The notes: generated by a model not told the origin, from the sequence alone. A stretch of 35,607 nt of DNA from Deltaproteobacteria bacterium (GCA_009885395.1 VFKT01000347.1:1-35607), one strand, 5' to 3'; counted from the first letter of the stretch, positions 23,422-31,648 are shown. Numbers and translations are program-made.

Positions 23422-24024
23422 ATGTCGATTCGTTTTGCGGTTCTGGGTCTTCTCTCGGAGGGGCCGCTGCACGGCTACGCCATCCGGGCCCGGTTCGAGC
23501 AACGGCTCGGTGAGCTTTGGGAGCTCAACTACGGTCAGGTTTACGGGATTCTCGCCGCGCTCGAAGCCGATGGCCTCGTCAGTGCCACGGAGGAGAGCGT
23601 CGGGCGGCGGCTCCGACGGATCTACGCGATCAGCACCAAAGGCAATCAAACTTTGCAGAGCTGGATGCGGGGTCTGGACTCGCGCGGCAGGCCGTTTCGC
23701 GACGATTCCTTCCTCCGTCTCCTGCTCACAAAACCTGACGATCTGAGTGATTGCAAGCAGTTTTTTGATATCGAGCGCCGCCGTACCTGGCGGGAGTTGC
23801 GAGATCTCGTCGATCGTCGCGACGCCGAGGAATCCTCGGAGGACTGGCGTTCGGTGGTGACGCGTCTTTACCTCGATGCGGCGATTCTCCACCACGAGGC
23901 GCGCATCAAGGCTCTTGATCGCTGTCGCGAGGTGCTTTCCGGGAAGTTGGCACCGGCGGCGGAGGCCGTTGTCCAGCCGCCGGTGCTGGCACGCGCGGCA
24001 CAGGGGCGGGGGGCGACTCGATGA
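23422..24024 (+). CDS. PadR-family transcriptional regulator
   Basis: A 200-aa regulator. The winged HTH is MSIRFAVLGLLSEGPLHGYA, then LWELNYGQVYGILAALEADG and RRIYAISTKG (residues 1-80); a C-terminal helical domain (about 100-180) with WRELRDLVDRRD and ALDRCREVL is the dimerisation part. PadR proteins usually repress a neighbouring operon and respond to small ligands. GGAGGT at 23410-23415, 6 nt before the ATG, fixes the start; the frame upstream of it is not family-like. It is the first gene of a five-gene run and overlaps the polyprenyl synthase start (ATGA). Confidence 0.93.
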   Translation: MSIRFAVLGLLSEGPLHGYAIRARFEQRLGELWELNYGQVYGILAALEADGLVSATEESVGRRLRRIYAISTKGNQTLQSWMRGLDSRGRPFRDDSFLRLLLTKPDDLSDCKQFFDIERRRTWRELRDLVDRRDAEESSEDWRSVVTRLYLDAAILHHEARIKALDRCREVLSGKLAPAAEAVVQPPVLARAAQGRGATR

Positions 24025-25049
24025 ATGTCGCCCTGCAAAACAGTCAAGTCATTTCTGTTTCAGCGCACGACGATCGCAGCGAGCCCGGGTTTGAGCGGCT
24101 CGCCCGGCTCACGTCTTTCCTCGAAGGGCGCCTGGGGGAATGGGATCATCTCCCCTCCCTGGTCCGGGTCCAGCTTCTCGGCGGAAAACGCTTGAGAGCG
24201 AGGCTGCTCTTTGCCGCTGCGCCTCCGGGTGACCCTGAACAATCGCAAGCCATGGTGCGTGCGGCTGCGGCCGTAGAACTGGTTCATGCCGGATCTTTGC
24301 TGCACGACGATATCGTTGACCAGGCCTCCCGACGGCGGGGTCATTGTGCCGCCTACCGACTTTATGGGGAGCGTTTTGCCACGCGGGCCGGCACCTTCGT
24401 CATGGAGGAGGCAACGGTGCTTTTCGCCGGCCTGCCGCTCGACGCCCGGCTCGCCTTTGCCCGCGCCGCACGCGCAGCGAGCCTCGGCCAACTCGCGGAG
24501 ATTGCGCATACGGGCAATCTTGAACTCGGCCTGCGCGAACGCTTGCAAATCATGGATGGTAAGACAGCCGTCATCTTTCAGCTTGCGGCCCGACTCGGGG
24601 CGATGCTGGGCGGGGCGGGCTCCAATGTGGTGCGGACTTCCGCGGCGGTAGGCCGCTGGTTTGGTTTCCTCTTCCAACTCGCCGACGATGTCGAAGACCT
24701 TTGTGCCTCGGCCGAGGCGCTGGGCCGCCCACCGGGATCAGATCTGCGCAGTGGTGTGGTGACGCTGCCGGTGGTCTTTCTGGTCGAGGCCCGGGGTGCG
24801 GCCGCCTTCGGCAGCGCGCAGTCGCTGGCGTGGCGAGCCGAGGAGCCTCTGGCGGCGCGGGATTTGAGGGCACTCTTTCGAGACGCGGGGGCCTTTGCCC
24901 GCGCTCGCGTGCTCGGCATCCGGTGGGCCGACCGGATCGAGAAGATGCTCGAGGACCTCCCGGACGGTCCGGGTCGATGCTGGATTCTAAATCTGACCAA
25001 ACAGGTCGAGCGGGTGCTGCTGGAGCGTCTCGAGGTGGCCGATGACTGA
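24021..25049 (+). CDS. Polyprenyl (trans-isoprenyl) diphosphate synthase family protein
   Basis: A 342-aa prenyl-chain synthase that would join isopentenyl diphosphate to an allylic diphosphate. GGKRLRARLLFAA (54-66) is the IPP-binding segment; the first Asp-rich motif is LLHDDIVD (DDxxD 96-100), the second FQLADDVED (222-226); GKTAVIFQLAARLGAML also fits. Gly and Ser at positions -5 and -4 of the first motif suggest a long-chain product (inference). The usual GDYLLA motif after the first Asp-rich region reads GTFVMEEA, which is odd. ATG at 24021 overlaps the padR stop; the next gene overlaps by 8 nt. A house-keeping octaprenyl synthase is usually not PadR-linked, so this is probably a specialised copy. 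Confidence 0.9.
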   Translation: MNVALQNSQVISVSAHDDRSEPGFERLARLTSFLEGRLGEWDHLPSLVRVQLLGGKRLRARLLFAAAPPGDPEQSQAMVRAAAAVELVHAGSLLHDDIVDQASRRRGHCAAYRLYGERFATRAGTFVMEEATVLFAGLPLDARLAFARAARAASLGQLAEIAHTGNLELGLRERLQIMDGKTAVIFQLAARLGAMLGGAGSNVVRTSAAVGRWFGFLFQLADDVEDLCASAEALGRPPGSDLRSGVVTLPVVFLVEARGAAAFGSAQSLAWRAEEPLAARDLRALFRDAGAFARARVLGIRWADRIEKMLEDLPDGPGRCWILNLTKQVERVLLERLEVADD

Positions 25050-25827
25050 GGGGCGGGCGGGATTGGAAGCCGCGTTGCTGGGTCTTCTCCGGCTCGAGAG
25101 GCCCGATGTGCCGCTGCTCCTCTTGGCCGCCTGGGCTGCAGAAACCTCGAGAACAACAACTGTAAATTTCGGCTGGCCGCTGCACGACCCGAGTCTGGAG
25201 CCTTCGGCTGCTGTAACCTCGATCGCGTTGCGTCTTCAGGTTTCACTCGAAGAGTTCGACCCTGGGCTTGGCCGCCATTTTGGGAATCTCTGGCGAACGG
25301 GTGACGTGCGTCTGCTGCTTACGGCAGGGGCCATTTCCCTGGTGGCAGAGAGCGAGCCCGTGCCTGGGCCGGCGGTATTTGGACTGCTCCGTGCCCTTGC
25401 CTTGCAGGGGCTGATCACCTGGCTTGAGGATGAAGCCGGGCGGGTCGGGGGAGTACCCTGGGAGGTCGCCATCCTTGCTTCGGATTGCGCACTTGCGGAA
25501 TGGATGACCGAGATTGCACCGCTCCCGGACGGTTGCGCGCAGCGCGTCTCGCAGGCCTTTGCCTTGCAACGGGCCGCACGGATCCGCCTGGGTGGGGTCC
25601 CCGATCCGCATCGGAGCAGATCTGATCTGGGCCGGCGTCGAACGGCAGGCGGAGAGTTGGAACGCGACCTTGGCGCGCCCGGGCGTGCGGTTGCAGGGGC
25701 CTTGCTCGAGTGCGGATTACGGCCGGAGGCAAAAGGAATTCGTGGGGAAATGCTCGCGGCAGCGGTCTGGCTGGGCACGCTCGCGGTCCTTTCCGCGACC
25801 GCGCGAAACGTGGAGAGGTCGTCTTGA
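25042..25827 (+). CDS. Unrecognised 261-aa protein between prenyl synthase and ABC permease
   Basis: I do not recognise this family. The protein is Leu/Ala-rich, predicted mostly helical and soluble apart from modestly hydrophobic helices (VPLLLLAAWAAETS, VFGLLRALALQGLITW). It has no DDxxD, no Walker motif, no signal peptide. The C-terminal half is Arg-rich (PHRSRSDLGRRR) and ends in a hydrophobic helix (MLAAAVWLGTLAVLS). The position, translationally coupled to the prenyl synthase (8-nt overlap, GAGGTGG upstream of the ATG at 25042) and to the permease (TTGA), makes a partner or regulatory subunit of the synthase attractive, like the non-catalytic subunit of heterodimeric prenyl synthases. 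This is inference only. Confidence 0.8.
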   Translation: MTEGRAGLEAALLGLLRLERPDVPLLLLAAWAAETSRTTTVNFGWPLHDPSLEPSAAVTSIALRLQVSLEEFDPGLGRHFGNLWRTGDVRLLLTAGAISLVAESEPVPGPAVFGLLRALALQGLITWLEDEAGRVGGVPWEVAILASDCALAEWMTEIAPLPDGCAQRVSQAFALQRAARIRLGGVPDPHRSRSDLGRRRTAGGELERDLGAPGRAVAGALLECGLRPEAKGIRGEMLAAAVWLGTLAVLSATARNVERSS

Positions 25828-28412
25828 AGAATCTGCGAGCCGCAATCTGGTTGCTACAAGATGTCGCGGTGCCCTACCACCGCCGTCATATCGGACGGGC
25901 GTTCCTGACTCTGTTGGGGGTGGTGATCGGCTGTGCGATCGTGGTGGCCGTCGAATTGTTGAACCGCTCGGTGGTCGGGTCGTTCCGCGATACGATAGAA
26001 ACCATCGCGGGTTCGGCCGACCTTCAGGTGACCAATCCGGGCGCCGGAGTTCCGGAAGCGCTGCTCGATGGGCTGCCGGACGTTCCCGGCATCTCCTCTG
26101 CCGCCGGTCTGCTGCAGGCCACGCTGCCGACCTCACGCGGCGAACTCACGATTTTTGGGGTCGATGTCTTCGGCGACCAGGCCGTGCGGGCCCGCCAATT
26201 TCCACCCGAAGCGATTCAGATTCCAGACGAATTCGCCTTCAGTAATGCATTCGATTCGATTGCGGTCTCGACCACTTTGATGGAGCGCTGGAGGCTCGAG
26301 CCCGAGGCGGCCATCGAAGTCGCCGCGCCCTCGGGTCGGAAGGTGTTGCGGGTGCGAGGGACGGTCGAGCCGCGTGGTCCGGCGGCCCTCTACGATGGCG
26401 CAGTGGCGTTGCTTGATCTTCCGGCGGCACAGCGTCTGCTCGGCCGGGATGGCTTTGTGGATCAGATCGACATCGTTCTCGAGGAGGGCGCGGATCGCGA
26501 CGCCGTAACGCGACAGATTGAACAGATTACAGCTGGCCGTGCCCGGGTTCATCCGCCGCGTGAGCGTGCCAGTGGTCTTGACGGCATGCTGCTGAACCTG
26601 CGGACCTTTCTCTCTCTGGTGAGTCTCGAAGCGATCGTGGTCGGTATTTTTCTTGTCTACCACGCGCTGGCGACGGCCATCGCGCATCGTCGGCGCGAAC
26701 TCGCGATCTGTCGGGCAGTCGGCTTTGCGCCGCGCGCCCTTGCGCTCGCGGTGGGCATCGAGGCGCTGGCCTTTGGCATTGCGGGCGCAGGTATCGGCTG
26801 TGCGCTCGGAGTCGGGATGGCAGAAATAGCTCTTGATGCAGTGCGTGGCGCCGTGGGCGCAATCTATGCCCGCTCGGGAGCGGCCTCGCTTGAACTGGGT
26901 GCGGGACAGATCGGCCTCGCCTTGCTGCTTGGCGTGGGAACCGCGCTCGGGGCGGCGATCGGGCCCGCGCGCAGTGCGGCACGGGTGCCGGTGCTGCGCC
27001 ATCTCCGCCGCGACGACGCCGATGTACCGCCGCTCAAATCACTCGGCAGTTTCTTCTCTGGGATCGGCCTCGGTGTGAGTCTTCTGCTGCTGGGGACCGC
27101 TGGATTCTTTGTTGAGTACCGCTCGAGCAGTGCCCTGGTCCACCTGACGCTCATGGCGGTGCCGACGGCCTTGCTGGCGCTGGGCTTCGCGGCTCTCGCC
27201 CCTGCCTTTCTTGCCGGGTTCGTGGCTCTGCTGCAGCGGTGTTTCGGCCGACGGCAGCCGATCACACTCGAGCTCGCCCTGGAATCTCTGGCGCGCGATC
27301 CAGCGCGACGCCGCGGGCCGCTTACGCCAATGATCGTCGCCTTTGCGCTCGTTTTGCTCGGGGCTTCGATGGTCGCCAGTCTGCGCGCGTCGATTCTCGG
27401 CTGGGTGGAACGGACGCTTGCGGCCGACCTCTACGTTGTTGCCGGACCCTCGCTGCCGCTGCCCTCGGGCGAGACGTTCCCAGCCGCACTCGAGGCGAGA
27501 GTCGCTCCCGTTGCAGGCGTTGCGAGGGTGGCGGCGAGCCGATTGGTCTACACGCCGCTGGGCAACCGGACGGTTGTGCTGCGCAGTCTGCGCGACACCT
27601 TGCCCTTCGACGAATTGCATTATCCCATCCAGCAGGCGCTGCCCGACGCCGCCGCGCGATTTGCCCGCGGCGAGGGGGTCCTGCTCAGCGACGATCTGGC
27701 GCACCGCGAGGGCCTCTCGGTAGGCGATACGGTCGAACTCACGACCGCCTCGGGACCGCGCCGCTTCCTGGTTGCGGCGGTGGTCGTAGATTTTACGCTC
27801 GACGTTGGCACGATCACCATCGAGGAAGCCACCTATCGCCGACTCTGGCAGGACGACCTGGCCAATGTGCTCTATGTCTGGACTGAGAAGGGCGCGTCGC
27901 TGCCAGCGGTGCGGCGCTCGATCGGATTGGCGCTCGAACCGGTGGCGCGAACTTCGATTCTCACGGCCGGGCAATTCGAGCAGGATGTTTCAGGCGCACT
28001 CGATGGCGCGCTTCGCTTGACGTGGGCGATCGAGATCGTCGCTCTTGGAATCGCCTTGATCGGGGTCATCAACTTCTTCCTGGTCGAGGTTTCGGACCGT
28101 CGGCGCGAAATGGGCCTTTTGCGTGCAGTTGCCCTGGGGCCGACGGCGCTCGGCCGGTCGCTGCTCTTCGAGGCATCGGTCCTTGGCGTGCTCGGTGGTC
28201 TCCTCGGCGTGGCCTATGGCGCCTTGGTTTCATGGCTGGTGGTGACCCGCTCGGCCCGGCTGATTTCGGGTTGGAGCCTCGACTTCGTCTTCTCTGCCGA
28301 ACTGGCCGCCGCCACGGTGGTGGTCGCGACGGTTGCGGCCGTCCTCGCCGCTCGTTTCCCCGTCCGCCGGGCCCAGTCCCGCTCGGTGGCCGAACTGATT
28401 GCGATGGAGTGA
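25824..28412 (+). CDS. FtsX/MacB/LolCE-type ABC transporter permease (two FtsX halves)
   Basis: An 862-aa inner-membrane permease. TM1 (about 23-45, LTLLGVVIGCAIVVAVELL) precedes a periplasmic MacB-like domain; an FtsX unit follows (LVSLEAIVVGIFLVYHALAT, RRRELAICRAVGF), then further TM segments and a second half with a periplasmic domain and another FtsX unit (EIVALGIALIGVINFFL, DRRREMGLLRAVAL). About ten TM segments in all. Such permeases work by mechanotransmission, extracting or expelling lipids, lipoproteins or peptides. The only start in frame near the preceding stop is TTG at 25824 (TTGA overlap), with GGAGAGG 6 nt upstream. The ATPase gene begins 6 nt after the stop. No MacA-like adaptor is present. 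Confidence 0.93.
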   Translation: MKNLRAAIWLLQDVAVPYHRRHIGRAFLTLLGVVIGCAIVVAVELLNRSVVGSFRDTIETIAGSADLQVTNPGAGVPEALLDGLPDVPGISSAAGLLQATLPTSRGELTIFGVDVFGDQAVRARQFPPEAIQIPDEFAFSNAFDSIAVSTTLMERWRLEPEAAIEVAAPSGRKVLRVRGTVEPRGPAALYDGAVALLDLPAAQRLLGRDGFVDQIDIVLEEGADRDAVTRQIEQITAGRARVHPPRERASGLDGMLLNLRTFLSLVSLEAIVVGIFLVYHALATAIAHRRRELAICRAVGFAPRALALAVGIEALAFGIAGAGIGCALGVGMAEIALDAVRGAVGAIYARSGAASLELGAGQIGLALLLGVGTALGAAIGPARSAARVPVLRHLRRDDADVPPLKSLGSFFSGIGLGVSLLLLGTAGFFVEYRSSSALVHLTLMAVPTALLALGFAALAPAFLAGFVALLQRCFGRRQPITLELALESLARDPARRRGPLTPMIVAFALVLLGASMVASLRASILGWVERTLAADLYVVAGPSLPLPSGETFPAALEARVAPVAGVARVAASRLVYTPLGNRTVVLRSLRDTLPFDELHYPIQQALPDAAARFARGEGVLLSDDLAHREGLSVGDTVELTTASGPRRFLVAAVVVDFTLDVGTITIEEATYRRLWQDDLANVLYVWTEKGASLPAVRRSIGLALEPVARTSILTAGQFEQDVSGALDGALRLTWAIEIVALGIALIGVINFFLVEVSDRRREMGLLRAVALGPTALGRSLLFEASVLGVLGGLLGVAYGALVSWLVVTRSARLISGWSLDFVFSAELAAATVVVATVAAVLAARFPVRRAQSRSVAELIAME

Positions 28413-28418
28413 ACGGAA

Positions 28419-29165
28419 ATGAAAAACCTGTCGATTGAACGCAACCCTGTTCCCCTCGAAGCACGGAAGGTGGTCAAGGCGTATCCACTTGGGCACGCCG
28501 AGACTCGCGCCCTCGATGGCGTCGATCTCAGGATCGAGCCCGGCGAGTTCGTGGCCGTGATGGGGCCGAGTGGCTCGGGCAAAAGCAGTCTGCTCAACCT
28601 TCTGGTCGGTCTTGATCGCCCGACTTCGGGCGAGGTCTGGGTCGAGGGCCGCGCCCTTTCGACGCTCGACGAGGATGGGCTGACGGCCTTGCGTCGCACC
28701 CGCGTGGGGGTGATCTTTCAGGCCTTCAATCTGCTGCCAGGTCTCTCGGCGCAGGAGAACGTCGAGTTGCCCTTGCGTGCGGCCGGAACGAGCCGGCAAG
28801 CCGCGTCGCAGCGCGCTCGTGCCATGCTGGAGCGGGTCGGGCTCGCGGAGCGCTGCGGGCATCGCCCCGACGAACTCTCGGGTGGTCAGGCGCAAAGAGT
28901 CGCGATCGCCCGGGCGCTGGTGATCGAGCCTTTGATCGTCGTCGCGGATGAACCAACCGGCAGTCTCGACTCGGAGAACGGTTCTGGGGTGCTCAGGCTG
29001 CTGCGTCAACTCAATGACGAACGCGGGGTAGCTGTGCTGATGGTGACGCACGCTCCGGCGGCGGCGGCCTATGCAGATCGGATCGTGACGATGAGCGACG
29101 GTCAAGTGGTGGGTGAAGAGCGGCCTCGGGCCGATCAGCCGGTCTTGGTACACGCACTCGCCTGA
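28419..29165 (+). CDS. ABC transporter ATPase, MacB/LolD-type
   Basis: A 248-aa ATPase partner of the FtsX-type permease. Walker A GPSGSGKSS is at 49-57, the Q-loop in VIFQAFNLLPGLSAQENVEL, the signature LSGGQAQR at 153-160, Walker B and the DEPTGSLD end at 173-184, and the switch His in MVTHAPAAA. The Q-loop FNLLP pattern and the SLD end are typical of the LolD/MacB class. It starts at ATG 28419, 6 nt after the permease stop, with a weak purine stretch upstream. It is the last gene of the PadR operon. Confidence 0.94.
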   Translation: MKNLSIERNPVPLEARKVVKAYPLGHAETRALDGVDLRIEPGEFVAVMGPSGSGKSSLLNLLVGLDRPTSGEVWVEGRALSTLDEDGLTALRRTRVGVIFQAFNLLPGLSAQENVELPLRAAGTSRQAASQRARAMLERVGLAERCGHRPDELSGGQAQRVAIARALVIEPLIVVADEPTGSLDSENGSGVLRLLRQLNDERGVAVLMVTHAPAAAAYADRIVTMSDGQVVGEERPRADQPVLVHALA

Positions 29166-29236
29166 GGGCTGGCGTGCCGCCAAGCATATCGTCAAAACTC
29201 CCGCTGGTATGCGCCCTGATGCACGCACTCGCCTGA
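29151..29236 (+). repeat. 15-bp duplicated gene end after the ABC ATPase
   Basis: CACGCACTCGCCTGA, which encodes the last residues and stop of the ATPase, occurs at 29151-29165 and again at 29222-29236; similarity continues for about 10 bases (GCTGGCG). It looks like a small duplication in the gap before apaG. Confidence 0.75.
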
Positions 29237-29311
29237 TGCGCTGGCGGGCCGGCGCTGCGGGCGGCTTCGCTTCGGATCAACCCATCGCGGCCCAGGCCCG
29301 ACGGGGGCGGC

Positions 29312-29695
29312 TTATTGCAGCGTGCCGGGGACCTGCAACGCAAAGCGCGGTATTTTAGCCTCGAAGATGCGACCGCCGGCCTCGTGCATCTCGTAGCTGC
29401 CTTCCATCGTGCCGTAAGGCGTCGGCAGGACCGAGCCACTGGAGTACTGGTGTTTCTCCCCCGCATCGAGAATCGGTTGCTGGCCGACCACACCGTCACC
29501 CGTGACTTCCTGCAGCCTGCCGTTGCCATCGGTGATGAGCCAGTGCCGACGGCGAAGCTGAACCCGGGACAGGCCCTCGTTCTCGATCGTCACCTGGTAG
29601 GCAAAGGCGTAGCGTCCATCCTCGGGGTCGGAGTGCTCCTCGAGAAAAACCGCTTCCACGGTGACCCGAATCCCATCCGTGAGCGTGGTCGACAC
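29312..29695 (-). CDS. apaG: ApaG-domain protein
   Basis: A 127-aa protein with the ApaG (DUF525) fibronectin-like beta-sandwich, matching the usual length of about 125 aa. Motifs: TDGIRVTVEAVFLEEHSDP, FAYQVTIENEGLSRVQLRRR, HWLITDGNGR, the signature GDGVVGQQPILDAGEKHQY and the close MEGSYEMHEAGGRIFEAKIP. The biochemical role is unsettled; a link to cobalt/magnesium or nucleotide metabolism is reported for enterobacterial ApaG. The GTG at 29695 is the start: GGAG lies 5 nt upstream on the minus strand, and residues beyond it are not family-like. It is transcribed away from the neighbouring DUF35 gene. Confidence 0.92.
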   Translation of the reverse strand: MSTTLTDGIRVTVEAVFLEEHSDPEDGRYAFAYQVTIENEGLSRVQLRRRHWLITDGNGRLQEVTGDGVVGQQPILDAGEKHQYSSGSVLPTPYGTMEGSYEMHEAGGRIFEAKIPRFALQVPGTLQ

Positions 29696-29815
29696 CCATG
29701 CTCCATAGCCCGGAGACCGACGCAATGCATCCAGCTCAGGGTTGCAGGACGCCCGATCAGTCGCCAAACCCCTGCCAGGCACGCGGCGTTGGAGGCCACG
29801 CGCCTGGAGGATCCC

Positions 29816-30235
29816 ATGAGCCAATCGCATTACGCCGCGGCGCTGCCGCGCCCCACCCCGGATTCGCAGCCCTTCTGGGATGCGCTGCGGCAGCACGAGC
29901 TGCACCTTCAGCGTTGTCAAGCTTGTGGACAGGCCTTCTTCTATCCGCGTAACGTCTGTCCGCATTGCCTGTCATCGGACCTCGCCTGGTTCCGGTCCAG
30001 CGGTCGCGGACGGCTTCATACTTTCGTGATCGCGTACACGGCGCCACGCAACCCGCCGCTTGAAGTGCCCTACGTGATCGCGATGGTTGAACTTGAGGAG
30101 GGGCCGCGCCTCATGACCAATCTGGTCGGGGTCGAGCCCGACCCGAAGCAAATTCGCTGCGAGATGCCGGTCGAGATCGAGTTTGTTGATGTCACCGACG
30201 AGTTCACCTTGCCCCGGTTTCGGCCGGTCGCCTGA
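29816..30235 (+). CDS. DUF35 OB-fold protein with zinc ribbon
   Basis: A 139-aa DUF35 protein. The N-terminal helix (PFWDALRQHELHLQR) is followed by a zinc ribbon of CQAC and CPHC pairs, then the OB-fold (GRGRLHTFVIAYTAPRN to VEIEFVDVTDE). It should form a complex with the thiolase-like protein encoded 17 nt downstream, by analogy with BbsA/BbsB and ChsH2/Ltp2. The ATG at 29816 is preceded by GGAGG, 5 nt away. It is one of three DUF35 genes in the window, and the most canonical. Confidence 0.92.
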   Translation: MSQSHYAAALPRPTPDSQPFWDALRQHELHLQRCQACGQAFFYPRNVCPHCLSSDLAWFRSSGRGRLHTFVIAYTAPRNPPLEVPYVIAMVELEEGPRLMTNLVGVEPDPKQIRCEMPVEIEFVDVTDEFTLPRFRPVA

Positions 30236-30252
30236 TTTTGGAGGAGAGAACC

Positions 30253-31413
30253 ATGGCAAGCGGGGGAAAAGGACGGGGTCGGATCGCGATCGTTGGGGCC
30301 GCCGAGTCTGACGCTCTCGGCAAACTGCCACAGAAATCAGCGTTGATGCTGCATGCCGAAGGGGCGCGCAACGCGCTTGGCGATGCCGGCATCGCACCGT
30401 CGGAAGTCGATGCGGTCCTCTCGACCGGGCGACAGACGGCGAACGATGTGCCCGAGTATCTGGGGATTCGGCCCCGCTATATGGACAACACGCAAATGGG
30501 AGGCTGCTCCTTCATTGCGCATCTGCAGCACGCGCTGGGGCTGATCGAAGCCGGGATTGCCGAGGTCGTGCTCATCACGCATGGCGAGAGCGGCCGCTCG
30601 CGGGTCGGCATGGGCGGGACGGGCTTTTCGCCGGATTCGCCGCCGGGTCAGTACGAGATGCCGTTTGGAATCGGCGGGCCGGCGACCCGCTACGGACTCG
30701 CGGCAACTCGTCATATGCACGAATACGGCACCACCAAGCGCCAGCTCGCCTGGGTGGCGGTCGCCACCCGCGACTGGGCAAGCCTGAATCCGCGCGCCTC
30801 GATGCGCGATCCGATCACTGTACAGGATGTGCTTGACTCTCGTCAGGTCGCCTGGCCTTTCAATCTCTTGGATTGCTGCCTCGTAACCGATGGCGGTGGG
30901 GCGCTGGTGGTGACCTCGGCCGAGCGGGCACGCGATTGTCGCCAGAAGCCGGTCTATGTGCTCGGTACCGGCGAGGCCACAACGCACTCGATAGTTTCAC
31001 AAATGCCGCGCTTTCATATCTGGGATGCGGCGATCACCTCGGGGCAGGGAGCCTGGGCGATGTCAGGTGTCAAGCACTCCGAGATCGATCTGGCGATGCT
31101 TTATGACGCCTTCACGATCGTGCCGATCATGGCGCTCGAAGCGCTCGGCTTCTGCGGCTTTGGTGAAGGTGGTGCCTTCGTCGAGGGTGGCCGCACCGGC
31201 CCCGGCGGCGATTTCCCGATGAACACCAACGGTGGCGGCCTCTCCTACACCCATACCGGCATGTACGGCATGTTCCTGCTGATCGAGGCCGTGCGCCAGT
31301 TGCGCGGTGTTTGCGAGGGACGGCAGGTGCCGGGGGCAAAGACCGCGATTTGTCACGGCACGGGCGGGATCTTCTCGGCCGCAGCGACGGCAATTCTCTC
31401 GACCGAGCGGTGA
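30253..31413 (+). CDS. Thiolase-like / lipid-transfer protein, DUF35 partner
   Basis: A 386-aa SCP2-thiolase-fold protein. The Cys region is DNTQMGGCSFIAHLQHAL, so a nucleophile-like Cys is present here, unlike the 11409-12566 paralogue. The distal motif reads NTNGGGLSYTHTGMYGMF, with His retained in a non-GHP context; AICHGTGGIFSAAATAIL contains the Cys-x-Gly-like third element. Thiolytic or retro-aldol cleavage of an acyl-CoA is plausible; the substrate is unknown. ATG at 30253 has GGAGGAG at 30240-30246. It is the last gene of the DUF35-thiolase pair. Confidence 0.9.
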   Translation: MASGGKGRGRIAIVGAAESDALGKLPQKSALMLHAEGARNALGDAGIAPSEVDAVLSTGRQTANDVPEYLGIRPRYMDNTQMGGCSFIAHLQHALGLIEAGIAEVVLITHGESGRSRVGMGGTGFSPDSPPGQYEMPFGIGGPATRYGLAATRHMHEYGTTKRQLAWVAVATRDWASLNPRASMRDPITVQDVLDSRQVAWPFNLLDCCLVTDGGGALVVTSAERARDCRQKPVYVLGTGEATTHSIVSQMPRFHIWDAAITSGQGAWAMSGVKHSEIDLAMLYDAFTIVPIMALEALGFCGFGEGGAFVEGGRTGPGGDFPMNTNGGGLSYTHTGMYGMFLLIEAVRQLRGVCEGRQVPGAKTAICHGTGGIFSAAATAILSTER

Positions 31414-31417
31414 AGCA

Positions 31418-31530
31418 GAGCGAGCAGCCAGAGAGCGATCGTCCTCCGGGGGACGCGGGCGGTTACGTCAATCCAAGAGATTCCCGGCTTGGAGCGAGCA
31501 GCCAGAGAGCCATTACCCTCCGGGGAGGAT
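31418..31530. repeat. Two about 40-bp degenerate direct repeats, each with a small hairpin
   Basis: The 19-bp GAGCGAGCAGCCAGAGAGC is identical at 31418-31436 and 31492-31510 (74-bp period). Each copy continues with a CCTCCGGGG hairpin, giving about 40 bp of similarity. They lie in the convergent gap after the thiolase-like gene. Confidence 0.8.
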
Positions 31531-31556
31531 GCCTGCCGTGGCAGGCGTCACGCCTG
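31517..31556. repeat. Three adjoining perfect hairpins
   Basis: CCTCC-GG-GGAGG (31517-31528), GCCTGCC-GT-GGCAGGC (31531-31546) and CAGGCG-TCA-CGCCTG (31542-31556); the last two overlap, so only one can form. A T-rich run follows at about 31569-31577. They may terminate the convergent transcripts or be part of the repeat element. Confidence 0.5.
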
Positions 31557-31648
31557 GCGCTGGGTATGTTGATTTTTGTATCTTGATGAGGTCCTGGTCG
31601 CACGCATCTGCGCGAGGTCAGCAAACCCGCGCGACCGCTCGCTCTTGT

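Noticed and set aside
28230-29228. 332-aa minus-strand open frame opposite the ABC ATPase
   Set aside because: The plus strand encodes Walker A, signature and Walker B; the antisense frame has no domain.
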